Positions 1 through 13,420 of a stretch of 64,000 bases of DNA are shown in pieces. The stretch comes from Larix kaempferi. Its lineage: Eukaryota; Streptophyta; Pinopsida; Pinales; Pinaceae. The stretch covers positions 3,038,001 to 3,102,000 of the forward strand of contig BSBM01001024.1 of assembly GCA_027924585.1 (NCBI GenBank). Direction: 5' to 3'. Below the pieces are notes generated by a model. The model was not told the origin of the DNA, did no database searches, and saw only the letters and a program-made list of their open reading frames with translations. Each line of letters begins with the position of its first letter. The first letter of the stretch is position 1. The position numbers were made by a program, and so were the translations under genes.

Positions 1-487
1 GGATAGATGTTGGTTCAAATGATTGAGCATTCAAGTATATGACTCAGCAGATATATTTTGGTGTTATGGTTATGTTGCTTTTATATCCATTCTTATAGCA
101 TGTCTTAGCATTTAGTATCATGATCTGGCGATCATATAGATATGTGGACCTGGTTGTACTTTATATATATCATATTGAACCTACTCAGACTTGGAAGTTC
201 TTGACCTATACTCATCGGTTTTACCCTCCTTAGGGAGATTAGAGATGATCATTCCCACCATACTTTGGCTTGCTAGTGTTGGTCTCATTATTCATTGTCT
301 TCATCCATCCATTACCTACCCAATTTGTTCATTACCTTGACTTACTATTTGACTAGTGGCATGGAGGACCTTCCCCCACTGTAGCCTCTGTATTGGATAA
401 GCTTCCCTGTTTATTGTGTCTCGGCTCTGAGTTGGTGACAGAACTTACCATTGGTGAGTTGGCTTAGTCCCCCTAGTCCCTAAAGAT
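1..487 (+). other. 3' internal tail of a W-family LTR element
   Basis: This non-coding stretch resembles 40500-40959, the sequence just before the second W-family LTR. Both contain the phrase TTTGTGTCTCGGCTCTG (or TTGTGTCTCGGCTCTGAG) and similar text about a kilobase long ahead of an LTR start. I read it as the end of the internal region of a degraded LTR element. It lies in intron 3 of the minus-strand host gene. No open frame of interest is present. Confidence 0.4.
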
Positions 488-2770
488 GTTGTTGGCTAAA
501 CCTGAAACGGATAGTACTGCCATGAATACAAAAGAAATATTGTGAAAAAGCCAAATGAAACTGACAAAGAAATATCAAATGTTATATCTATTGTGAAAAA
601 GCCAAATGAATCTGGCAAAGAAATATCAAATGTTCTATCTATTGTGAAATGTAATACCTAGGTAAACAAGTTGTCTAAAGACACACCTAGAAATGCTCAG
701 GTAAACAAGTGCCTTAAAAACACACCTGCAGCAAGAAGCCTAAATAAAGTGTAAATCTATGCAATGTGTTTATAAACACACATAGATTAAAGGCTATGGA
801 AAACCAAAGGCCCAGAAAGCAATGGAACTTAAATTCTATATAGATTGTTGGCCTTCTTTGTATTATGGATTGTGCGCATCTACTAATTTGAATAAACACT
901 CTTTGAACAACTTACCCATTTGTGAGACACCACCTATCCCTATGTTATTGCTTGTCCATTATATGCTATGGTGTGTATTCCTTTCCCATATCCAAAGTGT
1001 CACAGTGTTGAATCAGTAAGTCATCCCTTGGCCTAGCCACTTTATTTATAAGCCTTCACCCTTCACTAGCAAATTGATTACAACTATGAAGTGCGTATGG
1101 TCTTGAAAGTCTAGTCTGAGTAATAATAATAATTAATGACTTTATATATTTGGATATCGATCGCCAGTTATGATTACTTCTTGTTATAATTGCTATTTGA
1201 ATGGATTGTAAAGCATGCTTTAACCTTTGACACCTTGCAGCAGCTTGATGACAGTTTGAGTTATATTTTGGTCATGTTGACTTGGTCAAACCCAGTTTGA
1301 CCAAAAGTCAACCACAGGACATGAGGTGGCAGACATCAGATGATACAGAGAGATGATATATGGTCTGGTACAGGTCACCATGGTGGGCTTATGCAGTGGT
1401 TTTAGGCTTATGATGATGATTTGTGCTTTTCAACACTTTTACAGATTATTATTATTTGGTCTGCGGGATATGATGAGTATTTATTTTGGACCATGCAGAG
1501 GTTTATATGGTGTATGAGTACACATTTTAGATGGATTTGGACCTTCTGAGTCCAATGAGAGAGTCTGTTTTCAGTTTCGGGCAGTTACAGTGATGTTTGA
1601 GCCTCAGTTGGCTATCCTAGTGCAAATTTGGTCTATCAGAGGCCTTGTCAGAGCAGAGCAGAGATTGGGTGAGATCACCTAGGGCGCTGTGCATGGAGGG
1701 GGTGGCCCATCCACTTGATATTACCATATTACCCCCTCCCAAACAACCTAGTACCCTCACCTTGACAGCGCAAGCACTCTAGGAGGCAGTTTGGGGAGTT
1801 TCACACTTCCCGAGGTAGTCCAGAAATGGTAGAAATGGCTACAGAAGAATTCGATTTTGGCTACTGAGGCAAGGTTATGTCATGGGATGATCATTGATGA
1901 TGAGTGGGATGTCTTCCACACCTCCAGCAGTTTCAGCTTCATCGAGACCCACATCCATCACTTATGGCACTTTTTGATGATTTCTGGAGCCCCCAAAGGA
2001 TCACGACTTTCCCAGAGAGGCACGATTTGGTGTCTAGCATGATTATTTTTGGACATTGTGCCATGGGGATTGACCAAGGGTGTTAGAAATTACCCCTTGG
2101 ACCCACCATAAGCTATTTCTTATATTTTATCATCATGATTTTGTGGGATCCCCTCTTCTAGGGAGAGTTTGTCCACATATTGTTATTGATCCATGTATTT
2201 TATTGTTGAGCTCATCTCAACCATTGATTAGATCATTTGATCTTTTAATCTTAGCCACTCATTCAAAAAGTGGTTAGAATTATGGCCTCTCTCCATCCTA
2301 TTTAAGGAGAGAGCTTCTCATTTTAAAATCATCTAGAGATTTTGGCTCTTGGCTCTTGGAATAAAATTTCTATCTTTTGGAGTACATGCTTGGGTTTGGA
2401 GTGGATGTTGGTTGCTTTGATTGTAAATGCTTTTGTCCATTGCACCGGAGGATCTATTGTACTTATCTTGCATATTTTGCCATATCTTTTTACAGGTGGA
2501 GAAGACTTCTTTTACAAGTGCGAATTGGTGGGGAGGCTTGCCCTTCAAGCTTGGAGGAGGACGTTTTGGTTAAACAGGGAGTGGTTTTGTCTTTGTACCA
2601 ACTATTCTTTGCTTATCTCTTTCTTGCTTGTATCTACCTTCAACATGTTAAACTGATTGATGCTTTGCTCCTTGGTTTTGACAGGTTAGAGAGACACATA
2701 TGTGGCTTGGAGAAAATAGATTTGGCAAGAGGGCTTCAAAAAAATTCTTCATTTGATCTTTGGCAAAAGT
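488..2770 (+). repeat. Degenerate LTR, W family, copy 1
   Basis: It is collinear with 40960-42989 and 47115-49321. Shared landmarks in order are a TGTTG-like start, a cluster of TTGAC motifs on both strands (1277-1312), a short hairpin with CCACT/AGTGG arms (2255-2273) and a TATA-like TATTTAAGG (about 2299). The right end is lost, since the terminal block and primer site seen near 49321 are missing. Overlapping ORFs here have no family match that I recognise. Boundaries are approximate. Confidence 0.5.
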
Positions 2771-4244
2771 AATCCTCATCTCAACTAGCATTCATCTCTT
2801 CATCCAGGTATGCTCCAAAGGTATGGTCTTCTTCTTCCTTGGCTTACCCATAACTTCTAGATCATAAAAACCCTAATTGATTAAAAACCCTCATTTTTAC
2901 TTTTTCTTAGATCTATTTGGATCTAGCCTAGCTTTTGAAAAGATATTGAAAACCCACCTCTATAGCATCCACGGCAATTCGGATCTATAGTTTGGTGGTG
3001 ATTGGGTTCCATTTGACACACTTTTCAAGGCAAAGTAGCCCTCTTGAGGCAAATCGCACCCCTTGGGAGAAGCTAGTTGGGTTAGATCTCACACATGGGT
3101 AGGTAAGATCCCACTTTATTCACACTCTCCATATTTGATAACCTACCCCTAGTGCCTCACTTCATTGATTTTTGCCTTGTGGGCCCCTTTCCTCATTTTG
3201 AGGGTTGAGCCCCACTTGGGTCAAGTTGGTGATGCATGTTCAATCTCAGATCTATGGATATCTAGCCATTGGATGCCCATGATTTTCAAGATCCACATTC
3301 ATACTTGCCTAAACTACTTGGATCTAAACTTTGGTGGCCTTTGGGTTTGATTTGACACACCTTTCCATGCTTTTAGCCTTCCTTGGGCAAAGTCGCACTC
3401 CTTGGGTGATTGAGTTGTCCCACTTTGAGAAACTGGGTGGTTGAGATTCCATTGGATTTGGAAAGAGCATACCTTGAAACCTACATCTAGTGTCTCACTT
3501 AGTGAAGTTCTGCCTTGGGGGTAGCATTCCTTGTTTTGGGGAAAGTTGTCCACTTGGGTCACTTAGTGAAATATTAGATCTAGTAAGATCCAACCATCAC
3601 ATCTCAAATAGCCCACTTGATTTGTATCCTAGGTGTCCCGATCTACATTTCCACATCTCTTTTGACTCCATTAGCCCATCCATCAAGGCACTAGTCCACC
3701 TAGGGAAATTTGCACTCCTTGGGAGTTCTGTCATCTCCTAGATCCCATATGTGGGTATCTCTAATTTCACTTTAGATCCATAGATTCTCTAATTTCACTT
3801 TAGATCCATAGATCTACTCATTTACACCCCTATCTTCACCTTGAGGGTCCCATTTGAGCCATTTCGATATCCCAAGGAAGTGGGCCCCACCTGTGTATTT
3901 CATGGTACTAGATCTTGTGGCCTAAATATTTCATTGGTTGAAACATAAGTCATTCCCTAAGCCTCTTTCAACCACATTTAAACTTCTTGGCCCACCTATC
4001 CTTGCATTGGTTTCCATAACTTGTCTTTTACATATCCCTAGGAACCTTTGTTTTGGTCTAATCATCTTTGATTGGTAATAGGATCTCCCCCTAGGTCTTG
4101 ATTCATCTTGATCTAAAGTGAAGAGTGACTCCCAGCTTGTATTGGGAACCGTGGCATCTCTTGGGTCACCTCTTTAGTTGTCCATCTCCTCTACCATCCT
4201 GGATGGGATAACAATAGGGACAACTACAAGTTGTGTGATAACAG
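2771..4244 (+). other. Degenerate internal region of W-family element
   Basis: Non-coding sequence that weakly parallels 49400-50040. Both run through a GGTCACCTCTTT block followed by a CCTCTACCATCCTG-like block and then CTACAAGTT..GTGATAACA. That gives the same order, LTR then internal region, as at 47115-51000. Several internal near-repeats about shared phrases (for example TTGGGCAAAGTCGCACTCC-like) suggest old local duplications. No protein domain can be read. Confidence 0.35.
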
Positions 4245-4507
4245 GTCTTTTCCGCCGTTGGTTGTTTGTATGGTTCTACTTCTCTCTTCGAGCTTTAGTC
4301 TGCTGGTTTTGGGACTGTCTCGGATTTGGATCTCCTTTGTCTGGTATGACTTGGTATTGTCTATCTATGGACCGGATCGTCTTGGTTGTTGGGCCTTCTT
4401 GGTTATTGTTTAACCATTGACGGGTATGTCATGGAAGTTGGATCTTTACTGTAATCGTCTTTATACTCCTTAATAAAGTAGTGTTTTTTCGTTTGAAAAA
4501 AAAAAAA
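4245..4507 (+). mobile_element. 5'-truncated LINE-like 3' end with poly(A)
   Basis: Similarity to the W-element copy at 50040 stops at about 4244. The new sequence that begins there ends in an AATAAAG signal (about 4471-4478) followed by a 12-base A tract at 4496-4507. This layout is typical of a 5'-truncated non-LTR retrotransposon or retrocopied transcript. The insert is too short to show reverse transcriptase, so the class is inferred from the tail alone. A target duplication was not identified. Confidence 0.4.
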
Positions 4508-4876
4508 TTCTTGAAACCTTAAGAAAGAAGAAATTGTAAAAAAGCAAGTAAAAAGTGAGTCGCGTGGGTGCAGCTGTATCCATTTCACTTGATATTGTTT
4601 AAGGTAATAAGTCTCTCATACTTCACCTCTGCACCCTAGGGCCTAGAGGCTACACTAAACAACAATGCTTATTGTAGAAAGTTGTATTGCATAAAACCTA
4701 AAATTCAAGTCATACACTAGTCAATTTCATTATCAGTACTATACCACTAGAAAGCTTGAATAGAAAACAAGTTCTAAAATACATCATAAATGATAAACCT
4801 GGGATTTTACTTTATAGCTATCACATTAGTATCCATTATAAATTTCTCTTTAATATTCACAATTCATTTATCTTAC

Positions 4877-4958
4877 TTCATTTATATCCTTCAAGGCTCT
4901 TCCTTCAAATGCTCCCAAACCACGGGCATCCAAGAAGCTGTACTCCGGAACAATACGA
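4877..4958 (-). CDS. Exon 3 of phosphoglycerate-mutase-like gene
   Basis: This 82-bp internal exon encodes the segment with VPEYSFLDARGLGAFEG, the conserved block that in histidine phosphatases carries the acidic and Gly residues after the second arginine. Its acceptor (pyrimidine-rich tract, then CAG at 4961-4959) and its donor (GAA|GTAAGA at 4877/4876) are both good. It starts with the third base of a Ser codon whose first two bases end exon 2, so the frame continues exactly across the 26.5-kb intron (..CGC AG|T CGT ATT..). It ends in phase 0. The next exon, expected to begin with Val-Tyr in this family as I recall it, is not found down to position 1. High confidence, because sequence family, splice sites and phase agree. 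Confidence 0.88.
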
Positions 4959-7900
4959 CTGCCCAGGAAAGTAGAAACAATGAGACATTGAATCCAAGAA
5001 ACAAAAGCTATTTGGTTGTCAACATGCTTCCATAGGAAACATAAGCATGCCTCTAAAAAAAACCTCAAGGGAAAAAATTTAAAACTATAGGAAGAAATGC
5101 TTTTTATAATACAAAATGACAACATCCTCAAAATGTATTCCTACATTTCACCTTTCATTCAGCCTTTACCAGAAGTGAAACTTACAAAGGATTCACAATT
5201 TTAGCTTTGTATAAAATTGATCAATTTAAGTTCTAGTTGTTTTAAGAAGTGAAAATATTAGAAGGGAATTGGTGTTCCCTCCTAAGGGTAAATATTTAAG
5301 TTCCCTCTTTATCACCATTTATGTGAAGCTTCATTCAAAATTTAGCTCCACAATCATGGTCTGTACATGTTTACATAATGTTACCTCCCAAACCCTCACC
5401 TTGGGTGGCAAAGCCTTAACCACAGGTGAAGCCCTAGCCATAGGTGAAATCCTAGAGGTGAATATAGAAAGGCTGCCCAGTGTCACCTTGATAGCACTTT
5501 CACTCTCTCTAAGCCGGCTCTCCTCCGGCACAAAAAGGGGAACCTTAAAGAAACTAAGTCTAATGGATGACAGAGACTTGGAAAGGTTTCTTGGACTTGG
5601 GGCAAATCTGACTTCAGATAATTACAGCAGTAAATTCCATATTTCTATAAACAGAAAATAAATGATAAATTTTGTAATTTTAGGGGTTGTTGAAAGGAAA
5701 CATTAGTGCCTAAATCCAAATTGAGCATATGGGGTCAATAGGACAGACTTAGCTGTTTTATATGAGTAACTAGGGAAAACAGAGCTGCAAAATACATGCT
5801 ACAGACAGCCTAATATTGCTGCTAATTAATGCAGAAATTTTCCTTCATAAAGCTCTGCAGGGATGCACCATTAGACAAGTTTCTTAGGGTGTGTTTTACT
5901 ATGAAGTATAAATCTGCAACAACTCTAAATGATGATAGATGCAACAAGAACACATGCATTCATAAAACATCAAAGAGATTAGAGAGGAAGAGACCACAGC
6001 TAATTTCTCCTATTGGAGTAGAGTAACCCTTCACAAATAGCACACGAAACAATGTCCTTTACAAGTAATTTTTCCACATCAATATTCAGCCATGAGAAAT
6101 TCCAAACAATATGCCTCACATTAAAAATAATGAACCCTTGGACTTTCCAATAGCCTTCAACAGATACTCAACAATAAACTCTCAATGTTTACCAAACTTT
6201 TGACAACCATTACCAACTAGAGGAGCCTCTCTTATATAGATTCTAGGCTCAAAACATCCTCAACGTAAAATAATAATATCCATGTTTGAGATCCTATATC
6301 TCTCCTAGGAAAGCATAAAAAACTATTACCTCCTAACTCACTCAAATGACAAGTCAAATACTGCATAAAGTAATAAGGAACAAGTGGTGGCTATGCCACA
6401 TGTCATCATTCTCAACTTAGACATCTCCATCATCTAGGGTATGAACCATGTCAAAATCATCCAAGTGGCACGTGTGGCCTCTCCAAGGATGTCATTCCAC
6501 TCAATAGTCAACATGTGTACAAGAAACCCTCAAACTACGAATCAGCCCACCATAAAGTAAAGTGGAAGCTCATAAATAGTGGTTACATGACCAAAATTGT
6601 CCTCATAGCTAGGACGTCTCCTCAACTTGACTTCGAAGATGTAACCACCCTCAAAAGAAGTGGAAATGCCTAGATTCTTAGAATGAGGGATCAACAATTT
6701 GTTGGACACAATGGCACGCTGAGGGGGGGATGAATCAGTGTGGTAGGACTTTTACACAATTTCACTTAAAAACTTAAGCATAGTTCATCATTCACATTAG
6801 GCTATACATCAACATTCATCAAATAAACACATCATCTACATAAATCATAAGAGACACATAAATGTTGTGAACTTTATTTATAATTTGATATGAAATACAA
6901 TGAATACTCCAATCTTCGCAATTACATCAGCACCAACTGAGCAAAGAGCACCAACACCTATTCCAAGGCCCAGCCTGGTTTTCTTAGCACCAACTAAGAA
7001 GGATTGCAAGACCCGGCTTGCCTTTCAAATACTCATCACTGTCATCAATCAACCATCTGCTCAATCCAACCGCTGATCATCATCTTGTCACTGTCAATCA
7101 GCTGTCACAAATCACTGTTAAGTCAAAGCAAATATCACTGCTGTCACAAGTCATCAACTACTGTTATCATTCTCTGATCACTGCTGCTCTATCAGTCAAG
7201 TCATCCAAGGAGTCTGCTTATACACTGCTCATGCCAGGATATCAAGGAGTCTTCTCTGCTCATGTCAAGACTTCAAGGATCTGCTCTTTGTCACTTCAAA
7301 CAACTGTCTCTTAAGAATATCACAGTAATGTCCCCAGTCACTTTCATTACATGTCACTGTCACTGTCATGCCAGAACTGTTGTCAAGTCAGCTTCAGATA
7401 GATTTCTGAACTTGGGCTAGTAGCTTGTTGTAGCTAAACTTTAGCTTCCTTTGTAGTCCGATCAAAATTTTGTTTAGACGAGATTAGAGGATGTGGCAAC
7501 CAACCAAGAACACGAAATGTTTCCTTTCACTCCATTGACTATCTCTATATTGCACTAGTATATTGCTTGATCCTTTCACTTACGGCTGTAGCTTATTAGA
7601 AATGCAATTACATCATACTGATCTATATTGCTATACAAGAGATTTAACTAAGAACTTTGCTCTACCACAAAGTCAGAGAAGACAAAAATTGACGGAGGTT
7701 ACTCTTCAAACCTGAGGCTGTAACTGCCTTCAGATGCCTTCATTAGTCTATGTAAGCAGCTTGTAATATACTCCTTTCAACTACCTGAGTATCTCTGTAT
7801 ACTATAAATTAGTGATTGAAAGAGACTTGATCTGCATGCAACTGTCTTCACCAAGATAAGAGCTTGAAAATTGCTTTCTTTCAGACCTTCAACTGTGCTT

Positions 7901-9299
7901 TGACTATCTTCTAGAACTTCGGGCTGCTCTTCAACAAGTTATGGGTTTAGACTGTAATTCAACACTGTGACTGTGACTACCCTTTCTGCTTTTTGCTTGT
8001 AATTTCTTCATCCTTCAACCAGCTGCTATCCCCACATAATTCTCCACAGAGATTACCAAAATTCTGCCTCAGTAAACACTTCCGGTTGTTTGTTTCAATC
8101 CATAAGGTTAAGGCGCCTAGGCCAAGTGAAATAGAATAAAATAAGTCCCCTTGCTAGGAGGTAGCTCGAGGTGCACAAAACAACACCAATTAATTGTGTG
8201 TGTTCCCTGGGCTCTAGCTAAGAAGCTATAATGTATGTGTCCATGTATATCCAAAATATATTATATATATATATATAAAAATATATATATGAGATTGCAT
8301 ATAGACGTTTACAAAGTCCGTTGTCACAAGAAATCAATACTTCTAGTTGGAGTTGAGACTGGCTCTTCAAAAAGCAAGTCAGCTATTTTATGTACAGGTC
8401 TTTTAAAAGGAATGGCATTCATATAGAAGTTGGAACTTGTCATGATGTTTAAATATATCCTATATAAATTATACTATATAGAGTTTATTCAGTTTGAGTT
8501 GAATTCATTGGAACCAAATATGTGTTAACTTTGTCTCATTACCCCTGGTCGGTGGTATAATAAAAAAATTAAATCATGTTGGAAAAGGAATCCAATCATC
8601 ATCGGCCAAAGAAAATGGAATTTATTCAATAATAACCAATCCCTTTCAGATTGTTGTTTCTCTCTGGATAGCCATCCATATATATCCATAATGCATGCCC
8701 TATCCCCTGCAGGGTAGGTGTTATCAGTCCGAAAATCAGAGAGAGATCATCCTTTTTCAACCCAACAGCTGCTCCACTAATATGCCTCAGTAGGCTGTCC
8801 GAATTTCAGAGCTAAATCAGACTTCCTTCCTCTTTCATTCTTCATTGACTGTAATCTGCAATCACTGCCTTGACTGCGGCTGCTACAGTAATCCAAAAAT
8901 TTCAGAGCTAGATTCTTGAAAAAGTGTGTGAAATTAATGGAATGAAGGTGTATTTATATAGGTTAAAAAAAAGACTTTAAACTGAGCCGACCTTCTATGT
9001 ATCTTTTTAAACCAAATCTGGCTTCCCTTGAAACGTGTTTAATTCTTATTTTAAATTATGTCTTCAACATGGCAAGACTTTATCCATATGTCATCAATCA
9101 ATTAAACAAGAACTCCACCAATGCACCAAGGTCCATGTCATCATTTAATTGGTTCAAGGTGTAATGAGTTTTCCATGTCATTATTTAATTTATTCAAGAG
9201 CTCCATGTCATCATTGTGCATCCATGGCAAAGTAAGGGCTCTTTCATGTCTGTTACCAACTTTTTTGTACCATAGTTGGACTTCCAACGAGCCGCCATT
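4959..9299. other. Intron stretch without assignable genes
   Basis: AT-rich non-coding sequence. ORFs here are short and lack domain motifs. Near 6690-6740 a TGTTGGACAC-like start followed by a G-run and ATGAATCAGTG looks like the edge of another degraded LTR element, but I could not define its other end. The 7020-7400 stretch is rich in TCACTGTCA-type phrases, a simple degenerate repetition. Confidence 0.4.
8257..8291. repeat. AT microsatellite
   Basis: Imperfect (AT)n tract broken by a short A run. Seen directly. Confidence 0.85.
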
Positions 9300-12200
9300 T
9301 GATGAACATGATTTATGTTCATATCCAGTGTATCAGAAGTTCTAGTTGTTGTTCCTAGCCAATTTTGGCTAGTCATTTTTATTTTTCTGCTTAAATGACC
9401 ATGGCCCCACAGAGTTTGTAATAAGTGTGCTAGTAGGGTTTTGAGTGGCTCGGTTCCCCATGACTTGACTATCAACTAAGGCATTCCAATAGCTGAGTAA
9501 TAATCGACGAGGTTTTCTCCCGCTTCCTCAAAAGCTAGAATGCCCGATTTTCAAATTTGAGCCTTGGGGGGTTATTAGAGTCCAACTGATGTATATGAAC
9601 CTACTAGACATCATGTATGTCTTAGATGGTCATTTCCTAGGTCCCCCGTCCAATCAAAACAATGTCCGAAAAAAATTTACCAGACGCGTTGGACGAGTTT
9701 TATTTTTATTATTATTTTTTCAAATATTTAATTGGAAAAATGAAAATTGTAATATGTCAGTCGTTTGGGGGTGGATTTCATGGATTGGAGGCTTAATTCC
9801 TAGGCCAAAAATCACACATAAACCCCAAACCCACTTATCCTAAGTTGCAGATGTTCATTCAGCCTGATAATTAATAATTTCTCAAAAAAATCAATAAAAG
9901 AGAAATTATTAATTAAAAATATTAAAAATGAATATTTTGGAGATAATCCAAATCTCTCCAAAATAAACCAAATTGAATAAATAAACAGGCTAAATGATAT
10001 GGCACAATGCATTAATGAAGATTCCAATCAACTCCAAAAGCATTCAGTGAGATCTCCAGTCAGCACAAGTCAATCTCTTCAAGAGAATTCCCCCTCCTTC
10101 ATGCAAATCACGAATTGATGAGTTGGAGGGTTAATTAATACAGGGTTGAGTTGCATTTATCAAAAGGTGGGCACCCTCCTAAGCTTGTGCAATCAACAAA
10201 GGCTTGGCTTCACTTGGAATTCGAGCTATCCCTACATTAGCTCCAAGACTATCTCCTTGATGGCTCACATATCTCCTTGATAGCTCACGTGTTTGCAAGG
10301 TGGAGGGTTGTCATTCGCTTGATGTATATTACGAAGCTATGGTGGAGTTTCCTATGTTGTAGTGGGGGGGCACCTTGCCAAGGTGGAGGCCACCTCCCCA
10401 CTCTCCTTTCTTGCAAACTCGAGTTATGTGATGTGTCAAAGCTCCAAGCCTTATATGATTGGATTCGAATTGATGTGTTGTGCTATTGGCTCTCTCTTGG
10501 AAGCCAATTTGAATTAGGGTAGTTTTGTCTCTAGTTTTTGTATAAGAGGAAGGCATTGCCTCCTCATTCTTTATGGAGATTTTGGGCAAGAGCACTCTGC
10601 CGAAATTATATTGTAATAGTTGTTTAGGTTTTGGAATAAAGAAGTGACTTTGGAGGTCCATGCAAGAGCCTTATGTATTGTGGTTTCATCTTGTGAGGTC
10701 ATATCTCTCTCACCCTATGCTTGTATTTCAAATCATTCTTCAGTTTATGCGTTAAAAAGACTAACAATCTAGTACATAAGCATTTGATTGGATTTGTTTG
10801 TTGAGTATATGGTTTTGCAGGGATCATTGAAAGTGAAAAAGGGCTTGGATTAGCAAGTTTGGCTTCATCATACAAGATTTTTTTCCATTTAACACATTCG
10901 TTTCTGCAGGTTTTTCAGCTTGTTTCTTCATCCAAAGAAAGAAAGGAAGTCTTCAGAGTTTCTCCCCCATCCATCAATAACAAAAAACTATCATTGGTTA
11001 CTGGATCTAAGGGCTTCTCTCTTCTAGCTCTCTATTTTTCTCCTTGAGTCTCCTTTTTCTTGACTTGCTATCCTTATTCTTCTAGCCTCCTCCTAGTTTC
11101 GTCCTACCTCCTCTAAGCCTTCAACCCTCTCGTTTTTTGGTCTTCATTCCTTCTTCATTTGCTCTCATTTTCTTAGTTTTTCTAAGCCTCCTATCCCTCG
11201 TCCTCTTCCATCCTTCTCCCTTACCTCTTCTCGTCTCCCTTCTCTAAGCTTCCATCCCTTTCGTTTTCCCTTCCAAAAAACTCTCTTCTAGCCTCACTTT
11301 CATCCTACCCTCCTTTCTAGCTTCTTACCTCCTTTCCCTTTCGTTTTTCTTAAACCTTTGGCCTTCTACCTTTGCCTTTATTCGTTCTCCATCCCTTTGC
11401 AAGCTTAAAAAACTCTAAAAAGAACTTCAATTTTTGCATTTAGATCTCATCTTGTTAGTTTGCATCTCCTTGTTAGTTTCTTTTCCATTTTAGATCTCAT
11501 TTTAAATATTAGACTTGCATTGTATTTCAACTTTCTAGCTTGCATCTAGTTTACTCTTTCAATAGTTGCACTTACATATCATCTAGTTTCACTTTTGCAT
11601 TCTAGATCTAAATAGTTTCAAGTTTATTCATTGGTTTTTTGACTAATGCTAATGGGTGGTTGAAGTTTGAGTTTTGTTGTGTTGTAGGTGAAGAAAAGCG
11701 AACTTAAGAGAACAGTTGAAGAAAGAGAAGAGAAGATCATCAAGTTTGAGAAGAGGAGGATTACAAAACCAAAAAAGGAGCTTGAAACCAAGCATTGAAA
11801 CCATAACATGAACACTCTCATTTTTTTATTGTAAAAGCTCTCAAGAGCTATTAAAGTTTATTTCTACATCTTCATTCTTCTTCTATGGTTGAAAATCCTA
11901 AAAAGTTGTAATTATTTAATAAAATTCATAAGTGGGGTTTTTAATCCCCCACACCCAACATCCCCCATTTGGGAAAGTGTGTAGTGTTCGTGTGTGTTTG
12001 GTTTCTTGCTTTAGTTTAGTTCATCTTTGCAAGTAGCTTAGTTCAATTTTTGCTTTAGAATAACAATTGCTTAGTTAGTTTCATTTTGCAAAAGTATAAA
12101 CTAAATTGCTAGCTTAGATTCAATTGCTTAGATTAATTTTTAATTCTTACTTTAGAACACTAATTGCTAGTTTCAATTTTCCATTCCATTTGAGCTATCA

Positions 12201-13295
12201 TTTGTGTTTGCTTATTTATAATTTGCATTTCATATAGTGTAAATAAGTCTCTTGAACTTGTCGCAAGACGAGTCAAGAGCACTCTCTGTCGGAGAGCATT
12301 TTTATTGTTACATTGCATTGCATATAGTGTAGATAAGACTATTGAATCAAGCCTTAAGGAAAGATCAAGAGCACTCTCTATCGGAGAGCATTTTTCTTGT
12401 GCTTTAACTAAAATTCGCAACTCATCACTCCCCATAATAAAATTTGAATTTATTCGTCGTTTCCTTGCCGGAGTATGCTTTGACCAGCCCCAAAAGCTGG
12501 AGTACTCAGAAACGGTATTGGACTGATTAATCTTGAAATATTCAAACATAATAAAACTTTTACCCATAACCAACGAATCGACGTCGATTCGATAAATACT
12601 CAGGTAGTGGGCAAATTCCAAGTGGGGGCGCCGGGCAACCCAACCTGGACATTTGCTGGTTCAATTCTTTGAACACCTAGCTTGTGAGCCATGCAGGTCC
12701 ATCATGTCTTCGAACGGAGCCACTGAAAGTATTTCCGGCTAGATTTCCACTGACACCTAAAAACGATTACATAAAATTTACAATAAAATAAACCAAGAAC
12801 AATTGCAGAACGATCTCACAAACATTACCACTTTCTGAACTCTTGTATCAAGCAACCCAAGCACTTCATTTTTTGACTCCATAAGGCGCTGGTCCTTTTA
12901 ATTGATTATCTGTTATCTGTCTTATCTTTCAGTATCATATGGTTGTCTTGCTTTAAGTTATCAAGTGGTTGTATCTTTCAATCTTGTGATCTTGCAGTTA
13001 TCTTGTGCTTATTTTATTTTCATCACTATAAATTTGTAATCATTTAAAAACTCCTAAACAACACCCATCCGCATCACCATACACAAAAATACTTAAAACA
13101 CAGAGCCATAGAAAAACTATTTGCTAGGGACAACCCCCCTTGGCTTCGTTAGGAGTTTGCCTAAACGGAGGAGCTGGGATTCAGGTGACAGTACCTGGCT
13201 CATTGCTTTCCCCCAAGGCCACACCTTCCCCAATTGTAGTGAGGGAACAGCTTTCAAAAGATTTCTGCTGCTGGTGTGCATCTCGGCAGACAACA
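9300..13295 (+). repeat. 5' LTR (about 4.0 kb)
   Basis: Starts TGATGAACATG and ends ..GACAACA. It aligns over its whole length, inverted, with 18745-22692: the start region near 9300-9480, a Gly-rich phrase near 10560-10670 with TATA-like GTATAAGAGG (about 10538) and AATAAAG (about 10633), GAAGAAAAG text near 11690, and the twin hairpin boxes at 12282-12296 and 12374-12388. Length is far above the common 0.3-2 kb. ORFs within it (for example 12160-12621 on the minus strand) have no coding support. Confidence 0.82.
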
Positions 13296-13299
13296 TCTT

Positions 13300-13318
13300 T
13301 GGCGTCGTTGCCGGAGAC
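13300..13318 (+). promoter_or_regulatory. Primer binding site, Asp-tRNA type, decayed
   Basis: TGGCGTCGTTGCCGGAGAC lies 4 bases after the LTR end. It differs from the site of the sister element (25711-25729) by two transitions, C to T and G to A, as expected from methylation decay. Established knowledge: Athila-type elements use a site of this sequence. Confidence 0.75.
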
Positions 13319-13420
13319 AAATCTTTTTGTTCCTGGACGACCTTAGTTTTTTTTAGTTTTTAACCTTTTTGATAGAATTTTTAGTTTAATCAACTCTCTG
13401 ATATTAGATTTGAAATCCAT

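Noticed and set aside
5269-5661. 130-codon plus-strand ORF in intron 2
   Set aside because: Low-complexity Leu/Ser text, no recognised motif, no splice support; probably chance.
12160-12621. 153-codon minus-strand ORF
   Set aside because: Lies inside the 4-kb LTR, crosses the hairpin boxes and has no domain motif; the corresponding frame is not kept in the inverted LTR copy.
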